Shown one piece after another: positions 38,506 through 47,784 of a stretch of DNA of 51,978 nucleotides. The notes below the pieces were generated by a model, which saw only the letters and a program-made list of their open reading frames with translations, was not told the DNA's origin and did not search any database. The position numbers and the translations under genes are program-made. Source of the DNA: Pelagibacteraceae bacterium AG-422-B15 (GTDB lineage Bacteria; Pseudomonadota; Alphaproteobacteria; Pelagibacterales; AG-422-B15); contig QCMN01000008.1 in NCBI GenBank assembly GCA_003213715.1, positions 1 through 51,978 of the forward strand, read 5' to 3'. How positions within the stretch are numbered: the stretch's first letter is position 1; every line of letters starts with the position of its first letter.

Positions 38506-39798
38506 ATGGCAAAAGAGGATTACAAAGTAGCAGATATAAATCTTGCAGATTTCGGTAGAAAAGAGATTTCACTTGCTGAAACTGAAATGCCTGGATTAAT
38601 GGCATTAAGAAGTGAATATAAAGGAAAAAAACCACTTGAGGGGGCAAGAATTCTAGGCTGTCTTCATATGACCATACAAACTGCTGTGCTAATTGAAACA
38701 TTAGTAGAATTAGGTGCTGATGTTAGATGGTCATCGTGTAATATATTTTCAACACAAGATCATGCTGCAGCTGCAATAGCAAAAGCAGGTATACCAGTTT
38801 ATGCATGGAAAGGTGAAACAGAAGAAGAATATTGGTGGTGTGTAAGACAAACAATTGAAGGTAAAGAGGGTTGGAAACCAAATATGATTCTCGACGATGG
38901 TGGTGACCTTACAAGTTTGATGCATGAAGAATATAATGACTTATTAAAAGAAGTAAAAGGGCTCTCAGAGGAAACAACAACAGGCGTACTCGCATTAAAA
39001 AAAATGGAGAGTGAAGGTACGTTAATGGTTCCAGCTATTAATGTAAATGACTCAGTCACCAAATCTAAATTCGATAATCTTTATGGCTGTAGAGAAAGTT
39101 TAGTTGATGGAATTAAAAGAGCAACTGATGTCATGATGTCAGGTAAAGTTGCTATAGTTGCTGGCTTTGGTGATGTTGGCAAAGGCAGTGCTGCTTCATT
39201 ACGTCAAAGTGGTGCAAGAGTAATGGTTACTGAAACAGATCCAATTTGCGCATTACAAGCGGCAATGGAAGGCTATGAAGTTGTATTGATGGATGAAATG
39301 ATTAAGGAAGCAGATATAGTTGTTACTGCTACTGGAAATAAAGATATTGTTACCGCAGACCACATGAGAGATATGAAAGATAGAGCAATTTTATGCAACA
39401 TTGGTCATTTCGATAACGAAATTCAAGTTGATGCACTTAGAAATTATAAATGGGATGAGATCAAGCCTCAAGTACATGAAATTACTTTTCCTGATGAAAA
39501 AAGAATCATTTTATTAGCTGAAGGAAGGCTTGTAAACTTAGGTTGTGCAACTGGGCACCCAAGCTTTGTAATGAGTGCTTCTTTTACAAACCAGGTAACA
39601 GCACAAATTGAATTGTGGAATAATTCGGAAAATTATGAAAAAAAAGTTTATGTACTTCCAAAACATTTGGATGAAAAGGTTGCGCGTCTCCATTTAGAAA
39701 AGGTAGGAGCTAAACTTACACAATTATCCAAAGATCAAGCTGATTATATTAGTGTAACTCCAGAGGGTCCTTATAAACCTGAAGCTTATCGATACTAA
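38506..39798 (+). CDS. ahcY: Adenosylhomocysteinase (S-adenosylhomocysteine hydrolase)
   Basis: AhcY hydrolyses S-adenosylhomocysteine to homocysteine and adenosine, completing the methyl cycle. The 430-residue protein begins [16 protein letters not shown] and has [37 protein letters not shown] and DDGGDLT. The NAD-binding segment is [17 protein letters not shown], with [10 protein letters not shown] and [14 protein letters not shown] downstream. The C-terminal helix ends PYKPEAYRY, as in active enzymes. It is shorter than the roughly 465-residue form common in bacteria, consistent with absence of the internal insertion. Only 51 bases separate it from chvG; I see no SAH riboswitch there. Confidence 0.97.
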   Translation: MAKEDYKVADINLADFGRKEISLAETEMPGLMALRSEYKGKKPLEGARILGCLHMTIQTAVLIETLVELGADVRWSSCNIFSTQDHAAAAIAKAGIPVYAWKGETEEEYWWCVRQTIEGKEGWKPNMILDDGGDLTSLMHEEYNDLLKEVKGLSEETTTGVLALKKMESEGTLMVPAINVNDSVTKSKFDNLYGCRESLVDGIKRATDVMMSGKVAIVAGFGDVGKGSAASLRQSGARVMVTETDPICALQAAMEGYEVVLMDEMIKEADIVVTATGNKDIVTADHMRDMKDRAILCNIGHFDNEIQVDALRNYKWDEIKPQVHEITFPDEKRIILLAEGRLVNLGCATGHPSFVMSASFTNQVTAQIELWNNSENYEKKVYVLPKHLDEKVARLHLEKVGAKLTQLSKDQADYISVTPEGPYKPEAYRY

Positions 39799-39825
39799 AT
39801 TTTATTTTAGTGTTAGAGTTTATTT

Positions 39826-40275
39826 ATGCTTCTGAAAAATGAGAGGGATACTCAACTTTTTGCTAGAAAATTAGTCAAGTTTTCTAAAGGTAGTAATATA
39901 GTAATTTGTCTTAATGGTAATTTAGGATCTGGAAAAACCACATTCAGTAGGTATTTTATTCAAGAGTATTTAATAGATGCAAAAATAAAAGAAATACCAA
40001 GTCCAACCTTCACCTTATTGCAGGTGTATGAACATAGAAATATTAAAATAAATCATTTTGATTTTTATAGACTAAATTCAGCTGCAGAGTTAGTTGAGTT
40101 AAATTTTATGGAGTCTACATTTGACGATGCATGTTTAATAGAATGGTCTGATAAATTTAAAGAAATTCTTCCATCAGATCGAATAGAAATTATATTTAAA
40201 ATTTTAAAAAATAATAATCGTAATGTTGACATAAAAAAATTTGGTAGGTTTAAAAATTTAAAAATCGATGGATAA
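39826..40275 (+). CDS. tsaE: tRNA threonylcarbamoyladenosine biosynthesis protein TsaE
   Basis: TsaE is the small ATPase that works with TsaB and TsaD to form t6A37 in tRNAs reading ANN codons. The 149-residue protein has the P-loop LNGNLGSGKTTFSRYF. It also has SPTFTLLQVYEH, the HFDFYRLNSAAELVEL region and the catalytic-side CLIEWSDKF. It is the first of a run tsaE–amgK–murU with overlapping ends, common in alphaproteobacteria. amgK begins 8 bases before its stop. The length is normal. Confidence 0.94.
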   Translation: MLLKNERDTQLFARKLVKFSKGSNIVICLNGNLGSGKTTFSRYFIQEYLIDAKIKEIPSPTFTLLQVYEHRNIKINHFDFYRLNSAAELVELNFMESTFDDACLIEWSDKFKEILPSDRIEIIFKILKNNNRNVDIKKFGRFKNLKIDG

Positions 40276-41248
40276 TCGTTTCAATAAGCTATTATTATAT
40301 TTAGAGCAACAGAAAATCTCTACTAAAAATTTAGTTGCAATTAAAAGTGATGCATCTTTCAGAAAATATTATAGATTAGAAAATAATATCCTAGCCATGG
40401 ATGCAGCGCCTGAAAAGGGTGAGTCAGTTTCAAAATTTTCAGAAATTGCAAGTATACTTCATTCATTTAGTTTAAGTGCTCCTAAGATAATAGATGTAAA
40501 TGACAAGGAAGGTTTCATTCTTCTAGAGGATTTTGGAGATAAAGTTTTTTCTAAACATATGAATAAAGAAAATAAAAAAAATTTATACAAAAAAGCAATT
40601 GATGTTCTAATAGATATAAAAATTAAATCTCATCAAAATAAATCTTATTTAAGTAAATTAAAAAATTATAACTTTGAGGAGCTATATAGAGAGTCAATTT
40701 TATTTATTGAATGGTTCATTGAGAAAAAACTTGGAATGCAGATAAGCAATAAAAAAAGAGATGAATTTTATCAAATTTTACAACAAGCTTTCTTAAATAT
40801 AAAATCTCAAAACGATACTCTTGTTCTTAGAGATTACCACGTTGATAATTTAATTCTAAAGGATCATAAGGAGCCTCTAAAACAAGTTGGTTTAATAGAT
40901 TTTCAAGACGCATTATTAGGTTCATCATTTTATGACCTTGCTTCGCTATTGGAGGACGTACGCATGCCCTTAAATGAAAATGAAAAAGAAGAATTAATTA
41001 AATACTATATTAAAATGACGAATGAAAATTATGATATGGTTCTTAGAGAAATCAACTTTTTTTCTCTCCAGAGAAACCTAAAAATTCTTGGGATATTTAC
41101 TAGACTTTCGATTAGAGATGGAAAAGAAAGATATTTAGAGTATTTTCCCACAACTTTTAATTTTATTAAATCAAATTTAAAATCATCATTGTTTTGTGAT
41201 ATGAAGAAATGGATTGAAGAATTGCAGATAAAAGAGCTTCAATTATGA
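40268..41248 (+). CDS. amgK: N-acetylmuramate/N-acetylglucosamine kinase AmgK-like phosphotransferase
   Basis: AmgK phosphorylates the anomeric position of MurNAc (and GlcNAc) in a peptidoglycan recycling route that bypasses de novo UDP-MurNAc synthesis. The 326-residue aminoglycoside phosphotransferase-fold protein has KSDASFRKYYRL near the start. Catalytic and metal motifs are LVLRDYHVDNLIL and VGLIDFQDALLGSSFYDLAS. It is sandwiched between tsaE (8-base overlap) and the MurU-like gene (4-base ATGA overlap). That is the same order as known amgK–murU pairs, which supports this over a generic phosphotransferase. Confidence 0.87.
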   Translation: MDNRFNKLLLYLEQQKISTKNLVAIKSDASFRKYYRLENNILAMDAAPEKGESVSKFSEIASILHSFSLSAPKIIDVNDKEGFILLEDFGDKVFSKHMNKENKKNLYKKAIDVLIDIKIKSHQNKSYLSKLKNYNFEELYRESILFIEWFIEKKLGMQISNKKRDEFYQILQQAFLNIKSQNDTLVLRDYHVDNLILKDHKEPLKQVGLIDFQDALLGSSFYDLASLLEDVRMPLNENEKEELIKYYIKMTNENYDMVLREINFFSLQRNLKILGIFTRLSIRDGKERYLEYFPTTFNFIKSNLKSSLFCDMKKWIEELQIKELQL

Positions 41249-41937
41249 AGTCTTCAATTATTCTTGCTGCAGGGTTAGGTAAAAGGGTAAGAGAATATTC
41301 TTTGGATCTACCAAAGCCACTGATTGAGGTAAACGGAAAACCCTTTATAGAATATTCAATAAATATTATGGAGGAGTTAGGCTTTGAGGAAATCTTCATT
41401 AACGTTCATTACAAATCTGACCAAATTATCTCGTATTTAACAAATCTAAATAATCCAAAAATCAAAATTTCTGATGAGACAGATTGCCTATTAGATACTG
41501 GTGGTGGAATAAAAAAAATTATGGATGAAAATAGAATAGAACATGTGTTTATTTTAAATTGTGATAATTTATGGGAAGATGAAGACACTGTCTTCTTTAG
41601 GGAAATGATAGTGAATTTTCCAAAAGATACAATGTCGTTACTTGCTCTAACGCCGATAGATCTTATAAGTGGCTATGATGGTAAAGGTGATTTTTCATTT
41701 ACAAAAGATGACTATATACAAAGATATAATGATACAACTAGTAAAGGCTACGTATTTAATGGTGCTCAGATTATTAGAAAAGAAGCATTCAAAGACTTAA
41801 AAAGTAATGTTTTTTCAATTAATCAAGTATGGGATGATTTAATTTCAAAAAATTTGATCAAAGGCTACAAATTCAATAAAAATGTTTTACATCTTGGTAC
41901 TACAGCAGCTTTAAAAAAATACGACGAGAAATTATGA
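41245..41937 (+). CDS. murU: N-acetylmuramate-1-phosphate uridylyltransferase MurU-like
   Basis: MurU makes UDP-MurNAc from MurNAc-1-phosphate and UTP, the step after AmgK. The 230-residue nucleotidyltransferase has the signature IILAAGLGKRVREYS followed by LPKPLIEVNGKPFIEYS. It also has NVHYKSDQI, DTGGGIKKIM and the metal-binding Asp in FILNCDNLW. Size and signature fit MurU rather than the longer RmlA or GalU. The ATG overlaps the amgK stop (ATGA), and its own stop overlaps the DsbA-like gene start (ATGA), so four genes are coupled. Sugar specificity is inferred from context. Confidence 0.86.
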   Translation: MKSSIILAAGLGKRVREYSLDLPKPLIEVNGKPFIEYSINIMEELGFEEIFINVHYKSDQIISYLTNLNNPKIKISDETDCLLDTGGGIKKIMDENRIEHVFILNCDNLWEDEDTVFFREMIVNFPKDTMSLLALTPIDLISGYDGKGDFSFTKDDYIQRYNDTTSKGYVFNGAQIIRKEAFKDLKSNVFSINQVWDDLISKNLIKGYKFNKNVLHLGTTAALKKYDEKL

Positions 41938-42533
41938 TTAAAAGAATAAATATATTTATAATCACCACACTTCTGATGACTATCTCAACTTTAGCATCTG
42001 CACAAGATGACCAGAATCTTGCAAGTTTCATCCTTCGAAATCACGAAGCGAGCGCTCTCCCAACAGTTGGAAACAGTAATGCTGAAATTACAGTTGTAGA
42101 ATTTTTCGATTATAGATGTGGCTATTGTGCAAAACAGGCAAAAGATTTTGAAAAAATATTAAATGAGTCAGAAAATGTTAAAATTGTTTATCTTGAATGG
42201 CCAATTTTTGGTGACATATCAGATACAGCGGCAAAAATTGCACTAATTATTTGGGATAATTATCCTGAAATGTATTTTGACATTCATAATGGACTAATGA
42301 AACTTGGACCAAGAATGAAAAAAGATTCAATAATTACTCTATTAAATGAAAGCAATTTTGATGGTGAGAAAATTTTTAATCAGGCGCTGGATCAAACTGA
42401 AAATGAAGTGATTAATGAAAATTTTAAATTAGCACAAAGTTTAGGATTAAGAGGAACTCCAGCATCTGTAATTAATGATTCGATTTATCCCGGGTATATT
42501 AAATACGAAGTGTTAAGTAATTTAGTTAAATAG
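41934..42533 (+). CDS. DsbA-family periplasmic thiol oxidoreductase
   Basis: A 199-residue exported thioredoxin-fold protein. A Sec signal peptide (residues 1–23, TLLMTISTLASA before the cleavage site) precedes a region ending in the active site FFDYRCGYCAKQA, with Cys62 and Cys65. The cis-Pro loop is LRGTPASVI. It resembles the DsbA/Com1/Scs-type oxidoreductases with an inserted helical domain. It could oxidise or isomerise disulfides in exported proteins. The cysteine-rich DUF3604 protein at 48772 is a conceivable client, but that is inference. It overlaps murU by four bases. Confidence 0.9.
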   Translation: MIKRINIFIITTLLMTISTLASAQDDQNLASFILRNHEASALPTVGNSNAEITVVEFFDYRCGYCAKQAKDFEKILNESENVKIVYLEWPIFGDISDTAAKIALIIWDNYPEMYFDIHNGLMKLGPRMKKDSIITLLNESNFDGEKIFNQALDQTENEVINENFKLAQSLGLRGTPASVINDSIYPGYIKYEVLSNLVK

Positions 42534-42595
42534 TTATTTCATAAATAAAATTTCGATGCTTGAATTTCATCACGAATACAGTAACCTCTTTATTA

Positions 42596-42922
42596 ATGAT
42601 TAATAAGGCAAAATTTCAAATAGGTTCTATTGTAAAGCATAAGTACTTTGACTTTAGAGGAGTAATTTTTGATGTTGATCCAGAATTTAATAATACTGAA
42701 GAATGGTATCAATCTATTCCGTTACAAGTAAGGCCTAGAAAGGATCAACCTTTTTATCATTTGTTGGCCGAAGCACCTAGCCAACCTTCTTATGTTGCTT
42801 ACGTCTCTCAACAAAATTTATTACCAGATGAAACAGATGATCCTGTTTCACATCCACTTGTTAAAGAGATGTTTACTGGAATAAAAAACGGAAAATATAT
42901 TTCTAAGACAAAACATAACTAA
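42596..42922 (+). CDS. hspQ: Heat shock protein HspQ (hemimethylated DNA-binding YccV-like)
   Basis: HspQ is a small protein that modulates Lon-dependent proteolysis and, in E. coli, was first described as affecting dnaA expression. The 108-residue protein beginning MINKAKFQIGSIVKHKYFDF has the YccV-like core: FRGVIFDVDPEFNNTEEWYQ, RPRKDQPFYHLLAE and PSYVAYVSQQNLL. The open frame reaches back to a TTG at 42560, but ATG 42596 gives the family length and N-terminus. It lies 10 bases before yciB and 62 bases after the DsbA-like gene. Confidence 0.92.
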   Translation: MINKAKFQIGSIVKHKYFDFRGVIFDVDPEFNNTEEWYQSIPLQVRPRKDQPFYHLLAEAPSQPSYVAYVSQQNLLPDETDDPVSHPLVKEMFTGIKNGKYISKTKHN

Positions 42923-42932
42923 ATTAAATTTA

Positions 42933-43475
42933 ATGAGAAGTTCACTAAAACAAGTATTTGAGCTCGGCCCTCTTGTAGTATTCTTTTATTTTTTTATCAA
43001 GACTGGTAAAATTGAAGAAGCTATTCTTCCTCTAATGATTGCTGCAGGAGTTGCAATTGTAGGATCATACATTATAGACCGAAAAGTTTCTCCAATGCTG
43101 TTGTTTAGCACTATTTTAATATTTATTTTTGGAGCTTTAACAATATATTTCAATGATCCCTTTTTTATTAAATTTAAGGTTACCTTGGTTAATCTCATTT
43201 TTTCTTTTGTATTATTTGGAGGTTTATATTTTAAAAAGCCACTATTAAAGTCTTTAATGGGTACTGCAATAAAACTCACTGATTATGGCTGGATACAATT
43301 AAGTAAAAGATGGGCTTATTTTTTCCTATTCTTGGCAGCTGCCAATGAAATAGTTTATCGAAATTTTTCTGATGCAGTTTGGGTAAACTTCAAATTATTT
43401 GGAATTATGGGTCTTACTTTTATATTTATTTTCTCACAAGCATTTTTTATACAAAAAAACTTGGCCGATAATTAA
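42933..43475 (+). CDS. yciB: Inner membrane septation protein YciB/IspZ
   Basis: YciB is a small inner membrane protein linked to septation and envelope maintenance. The 180-residue protein opens LKQVFELGPLVVFFYFF. It has about five membrane helices, KFKVTLVNLIFSFVLFGGL and the conserved DYGWIQLSKRWAYFFLFLAAANE, all typical of the family. Genuine family members also end in hydrophobic helices like the one here. It follows hspQ closely and shares four bases (TTAA) with the convergent EamA gene stop. Confidence 0.93.
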   Translation: MRSSLKQVFELGPLVVFFYFFIKTGKIEEAILPLMIAAGVAIVGSYIIDRKVSPMLLFSTILIFIFGALTIYFNDPFFIKFKVTLVNLIFSFVLFGGLYFKKPLLKSLMGTAIKLTDYGWIQLSKRWAYFFLFLAAANEIVYRNFSDAVWVNFKLFGIMGLTFIFIFSQAFFIQKNLADN

Positions 43476-44347
43476 TTAATTTTTTCTTTCTCAATAAACT
43501 GATCCACAAGTCTCCACGTTACAAATGCAAAAACTATAAGGCCACCAACTAATTCTATCATCGGAGGTTTCTCACCAACACCAGCCCATGCCCAAATTGG
43601 AGCCAAGACAGGCTCTAATAAAATATACAAAGCCGCTCGATGGGGAGGAATATAGCGTGATCCAATTGTAATAAACATAAAACCAAGACCTACTTGAAAT
43701 GCACCCATGAATAAAACAAGCAATAAGTCTCTCGTACTTATCGAATGGTCTTGAATAATTAATAAGCCAACAATGATAACCAATATACCTGAAAGAAAAG
43801 TTGATGGCATAAAGTCAATATCTGACCGTCTATTAATTAACGTGAGCTGTAATGCAAAACAAATTGGAACACCAAGTATGATTAAATTACCAAGACTGTT
43901 AGCTGTTTCTAATCCCTGGGAAAACATAATTGCAATTCCAATCATCGACCCTGCTATTGCAACAATAGTTTTAGTGCCAACAATTTTTTTTAGAAAAAAA
44001 TAACTAGCTAAGGCAGCCCAGAGAGGTCCAGTACTCATTAAAAAAACAGCATTCGCAACTGAAGTGTTACTCATCCCAAAAACAAAAAAAATATTACTTA
44101 GTCCTAAAATTACAGCAAGTAGTAATCCGTCTTTACCAATATTAATAAAGGCCTTTGGTGTTTCAGATTTAAATTTTATTAAAATATAAATTAAAGCTAC
44201 TAAGCAAAATGTAATCGATCTATAGGAAGTTACTTGCATTGTAGTTGCGTCATCTACAAGCCTGATAAGCAAACCACCAAAACTTAAAAAAAATCCAGCC
44301 GCTAGAAGACAAATTGCACCAAAAATTTCATTGTTGTATTTTTTCAT
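43472..44347 (-). CDS. EamA/DMT-family permease
   Basis: Drug/metabolite transporter superfamily protein of 291 residues with about ten membrane helices in two EamA repeats. The first repeat starts AICLLAAGFFLSFGGLLIRL, with SYRSITFCLVALIYI. The second has a PPHRAALYILLEPVLAPIWAW segment near the end, a hallmark of these exporters. The substrate is unknown; family members export amino acids, purines or other metabolites. It stands alone on the minus strand between yciB (overlapping stops) and the lipoprotein gene at 44394, which diverges from it across 46 bases. Confidence 0.87.
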   Translation of the reverse strand: MKKYNNEIFGAICLLAAGFFLSFGGLLIRLVDDATTMQVTSYRSITFCLVALIYILIKFKSETPKAFINIGKDGLLLAVILGLSNIFFVFGMSNTSVANAVFLMSTGPLWAALASYFFLKKIVGTKTIVAIAGSMIGIAIMFSQGLETANSLGNLIILGVPICFALQLTLINRRSDIDFMPSTFLSGILVIIVGLLIIQDHSISTRDLLLVLFMGAFQVGLGFMFITIGSRYIPPHRAALYILLEPVLAPIWAWAGVGEKPPMIELVGGLIVFAFVTWRLVDQFIEKEKIN

Positions 44348-44393
44348 TTTTTCGTAGAAAATATTTCAATACTTATTTCTTAATAATCAATTC

Positions 44394-46109
44394 ATGAAAA
44401 TATTAATAAGCTTTTTCTTTTTTACTTTTTTGGTTTCATGTGGTGATCAAAACCAGTCTAATGAGACATTTAGCTCAGATCAAGGATTGTCTCAGGAGCA
44501 TAAAAAAGAATTTAAAAAGGATTTAATTGAAGTAACCGAGGATATTTATGTTGGCGTAGGATATGGCCTTGCGAACTCAATTATGATTGAAACGGAAAAC
44601 AGTTTAGTAATTGTTGATACATTGGGTTCTGTTGAAAGAGCGGAAGAATTATATCAAGATTTTAGAGAAATTTCAGAAAAACCAATTGTAGCTATCGTTT
44701 ACACTCATAATCATTTAGATCATCTTGGTGGTGCAACTGTTTTCTATATCGAAAATGAAACAGAAATATATGCGCAAGAAAATATAATTTATAATTTAGA
44801 TAATATAGCAACAACTATAAGACCTATAATCTTTCAAAGATCGGCAAGGCAGTTTGGAATACCTCTACCCGAGGAAGAAATAGTTCATCAAGGCATTGGA
44901 GGATTTTTAGAAATTAATGATCAAGAAACACTTGGCCTTGTCAGACCAACTATACTTTTTGATGATGAGTTAACTATTGAAATTGATAATCTTACATTTG
45001 TCTTAGCACATGTGCCTGGTGAGACAGATGATCATCTATATGTGTGGATACCAAAGAAAAAAGCTGTGATGGTTGGTGATAATTTTTATAGATCATTCGC
45101 AAATTTATACGCAATAAGAGGAACAAAATTTAGAAATCCTATGGAATGGGTCGATAGTCTCGATAAAATCAGATTACTTAATGCGGAGCATCTGGTTCCA
45201 AGTCACTCGCGTCCTATAAGTGGAAAAGAAAATGTAGAAAAAGCTCTCACTGATTATAGAGATGGCATTCAGTTTGTTCATGACCAAACTATAAGATATG
45301 CAAATAAAGGATTAACGCCTGATGAGATTGTGCAAAAAGTAAAATTACCAAAGCACCTAGCTGAGTCTCCATACTTACAACCTTTTTATGGCTCTATATC
45401 GTCTTATGTTAGATCAACATTTAGTGGGTATATTGGCTGGTTTAGTGGAAATATATCTGACCTTCATCCTCTGACTGTTGAAGAGAGAGCTAAAAAACTT
45501 GAGGTTATGGCTCAAAGGCAAACTAAAATATCTGATGAGGCACAAAATGCTCTTGATAATGGAGAATATCAGTGGGCCTTGGAACTAGCAGATATGTTAA
45601 TTGCACTTGATGCAAACAATACACAAGCCAAAAATATAAAAGCTGCAGCAGCTGATCAATTAGCCAAGTTTCAACTTGCATCTAACGATTACTATTTTTA
45701 TAAAACAGTTGCAGGTGAATTAAGGAATGAAATTGATGTAAATCCATCAACTCCGAATAGAGTTACGTCTGAACAATTACAGGCTACACCAATGAAAGCA
45801 ATAATGAAGTCACTTCCCGTAAATCTTAACGCGGATAAATCTGTTGAAATAACAAAAAAATATGAATTTAGATTTATCGATAGCGAAGAAGTATACACTA
45901 TACATATTAGAAAAGGAGTAGCCCAGTTAAGTAAAATACCAGATTCTAGCGCTGAAGTTAAAGTCATCACTGATCAACAAACTCTTAAGGAAGTATTTGC
46001 CGGTTTAAAAAATGTAGCTGCTATCTCTCTTCTCCTAGCAAATAACACGATTGAAGTAGAAGGTGGAAAACTTGAATTTCTAAAATTCTTGGGATTATTT
46101 ACCGACTAG
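44394..46109 (+). CDS. Metallo-beta-lactamase-fold alkylsulfatase-like lipoprotein
   Basis: A 571-residue exported lipoprotein: signal peptide with lipobox LVSC, Cys16. The MBL domain carries the zinc motif THNHLDHLGG (His105, His107, Asp109, His110), HVPGETDDHLY and VPSHSRPISG. It is followed by an alkylsulfatase dimerisation-type helical domain (residues about 320–430) and a C-terminal SCP2-like domain. That arrangement matches the SdsA1/BDS1 alkylsulfatase family, which cleaves sulfate esters of fatty alcohols, though other esters are possible. It appears shorter than SdsA1. It would act in the periplasm attached to a membrane. DUF3429 follows after two bases. Confidence 0.83.
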   Translation: MKILISFFFFTFLVSCGDQNQSNETFSSDQGLSQEHKKEFKKDLIEVTEDIYVGVGYGLANSIMIETENSLVIVDTLGSVERAEELYQDFREISEKPIVAIVYTHNHLDHLGGATVFYIENETEIYAQENIIYNLDNIATTIRPIIFQRSARQFGIPLPEEEIVHQGIGGFLEINDQETLGLVRPTILFDDELTIEIDNLTFVLAHVPGETDDHLYVWIPKKKAVMVGDNFYRSFANLYAIRGTKFRNPMEWVDSLDKIRLLNAEHLVPSHSRPISGKENVEKALTDYRDGIQFVHDQTIRYANKGLTPDEIVQKVKLPKHLAESPYLQPFYGSISSYVRSTFSGYIGWFSGNISDLHPLTVEERAKKLEVMAQRQTKISDEAQNALDNGEYQWALELADMLIALDANNTQAKNIKAAAADQLAKFQLASNDYYFYKTVAGELRNEIDVNPSTPNRVTSEQLQATPMKAIMKSLPVNLNADKSVEITKKYEFRFIDSEEVYTIHIRKGVAQLSKIPDSSAEVKVITDQQTLKEVFAGLKNVAAISLLLANNTIEVEGGKLEFLKFLGLFTD

Positions 46110-46111
46110 TT

Positions 46112-46561
46112 ATGGGCCAAAAACAATCATTTATTTTAGGTGGACTTGGATTAATTCCATTTATCTTAATTTTAATTGCATGCGCAATATCACCTCCAAC
46201 TGAAGAATTGTATGGATTACTTTTATTTATTTATGTTGCTTATGCAGCAATCATCTCATCATTTCTGGGCGGTATTCAGTGGGGCCTAATCACAGCTTTT
46301 GCTGACAAAATTTACTACGTCTTTATTCCACTTTTTATTTCTGTTATGCCCCCATTGATTGCTTGGTCTGCACTTTTGAGTATTGAGAATTTAAATCTCT
46401 CATTAGGTTTAATTCTTGTAAGCTTTATAATATCTGCCGTTCATGATTATTACTTGTATCAACAGCAAAAAATCTCACAATTATGGTTTATAACAATGAG
46501 AATATCTCTTTCATCAATAGTGATAGTTATTACGAGCCTGATGTTTTTATTTGTTTTTTAA
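46112..46561 (+). CDS. DUF3429 family membrane protein
   Basis: A 149-residue integral membrane protein with four to five hydrophobic helices. It has FILGGLGLIPFILILIAC at the start and SSFLGGIQWGLITAF in the second part, both typical of DUF3429 proteins. No function is established for the family. It starts two bases after the alkylsulfatase-like gene, so the two are likely co-expressed. Its stop shares four bases (TTAA) with the convergent HupE-like gene. A link with the neighbour's periplasmic activity is plausible but unproven. Confidence 0.75.
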   Translation: MGQKQSFILGGLGLIPFILILIACAISPPTEELYGLLLFIYVAYAAIISSFLGGIQWGLITAFADKIYYVFIPLFISVMPPLIAWSALLSIENLNLSLGLILVSFIISAVHDYYLYQQQKISQLWFITMRISLSSIVIVITSLMFLFVF

Positions 46562-47781
46562 GCTATGAGTCTTTGAATAAAAAATAAGAAACCAAAGAAA
46601 ATAACCGCAAAGAATGAAAGATTTTTCATGACTTCTATTATTTTTGTAATTTTTAATGTCATTAATAATTTGTATATTAATAAAATTAATAAGACAAAAA
46701 TTATCTGACCTACTTCTACCCCTAAATTGAAACCTAACAATCCAGAGAAAATATTTTCACTACTTATTTTTGAGCCAAGTAAAAATCCTCCAAAACCAAA
46801 TCCATGAATAAGTCCAAAAATAATTGTTATAATAGATAGCAAATTATTTTCTGAATTTAAATTTTTAAGTAAGTAAAAATAACCTAGAGAAAATAGAAGT
46901 ATTCCTAATATTAAGAAATATGGAAAATTTGGATTGATTAAATTGCCAAATATTAAAAGTAATAAACTTAGTGTCGTTATAAAGATCATACTTACTCTAT
47001 GATCATTATTTTCTTTATACAAATATTCCAAGCCCACGAACATTATTGTATAACCAATTAATGCTTCAACTAAAGAGGATTTTACTTGGATAATGTTTAT
47101 TACTGAAAGTGATAAAGTTAAACTGTGTCCAATAGTGAATCCCGTGATTACCAGAAGCAATCGTTTTACATTTGTTACTAAAAGCAACAGTCCAAGAATA
47201 AATAGCAAGTGATCATAGCCACTTAGAATATGATCAAGACCCAATGAGAAAAATTTATAAAAACTATTCGAGAAGCTATTATTTTCCTTTTCTTCATTTA
47301 AATCAATTGACTGATCATTAAAAAATAAGGCTTTTTCAGTATATAAATTATTGTCAATGTAGATACGAGCTATATGAATATGACTTTGAACAAGATTAAA
47401 CAGCGCATTATTTATAATTTTTATTTCATTGTTTGATGGACATTCAAAATTTAGTGAGAGATTTAAACTTCCTTCTTGAGAATTTAATTCTTTAATTTCA
47501 TCAACAAGAGAACAATTTTTGCCTTCTGAGGTGACTTTGAGATGCTGGCTGAGGTAGATTTTGAATACATCGGTCTCACTCAAATTCTCTTCAAACATAA
47601 TCTTCTGATAGTTTTCAACTTGAAAAATACGAGTGGACTCAAGTGTTAAAAGAGAAAAATTTGCCTCAATTTTGTTATCTACAACGTTCCATTTAGAGAA
47701 TGACTCACTAAAGTAGTGGGCATTCAATGGCGATAAAAGAAAAAAGAGGATTATGACTGTGTTTGCAATGATATAATTCAT
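46558..47781 (-). CDS. HupE/UreJ-family membrane protein with periplasmic N-domain
   Basis: A 407-residue membrane protein. A signal peptide (IILFFLLSPLNAHYF) leads to a periplasmic domain of about 170 residues. This is followed by six to seven helices with the HupE/UreJ-type motif LGLDHILSGYDHLLFILG and GFTIGHSLTLSLSV, in which His and Asp may bind a metal. A second His-rich helix has IIFGLIHGFGFGG. HupE and UreJ relatives carry nickel or other metals. The longer version with an N-terminal domain has no assigned substrate. No hydrogenase or urease gene is nearby. It follows the PpiC-like gene by three bases, with DUF3604 divergent; the stop overlaps DUF3429. Confidence 0.8.
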   Translation of the reverse strand: MNYIIANTVIILFFLLSPLNAHYFSESFSKWNVVDNKIEANFSLLTLESTRIFQVENYQKIMFEENLSETDVFKIYLSQHLKVTSEGKNCSLVDEIKELNSQEGSLNLSLNFECPSNNEIKIINNALFNLVQSHIHIARIYIDNNLYTEKALFFNDQSIDLNEEKENNSFSNSFYKFFSLGLDHILSGYDHLLFILGLLLLVTNVKRLLLVITGFTIGHSLTLSLSVINIIQVKSSLVEALIGYTIMFVGLEYLYKENNDHRVSMIFITTLSLLLLIFGNLINPNFPYFLILGILLFSLGYFYLLKNLNSENNLLSIITIIFGLIHGFGFGGFLLGSKISSENIFSGLLGFNLGVEVGQIIFVLLILLIYKLLMTLKITKIIEVMKNLSFFAVIFFGFLFFIQRLIA

Positions 47782-47784
47782 TAT

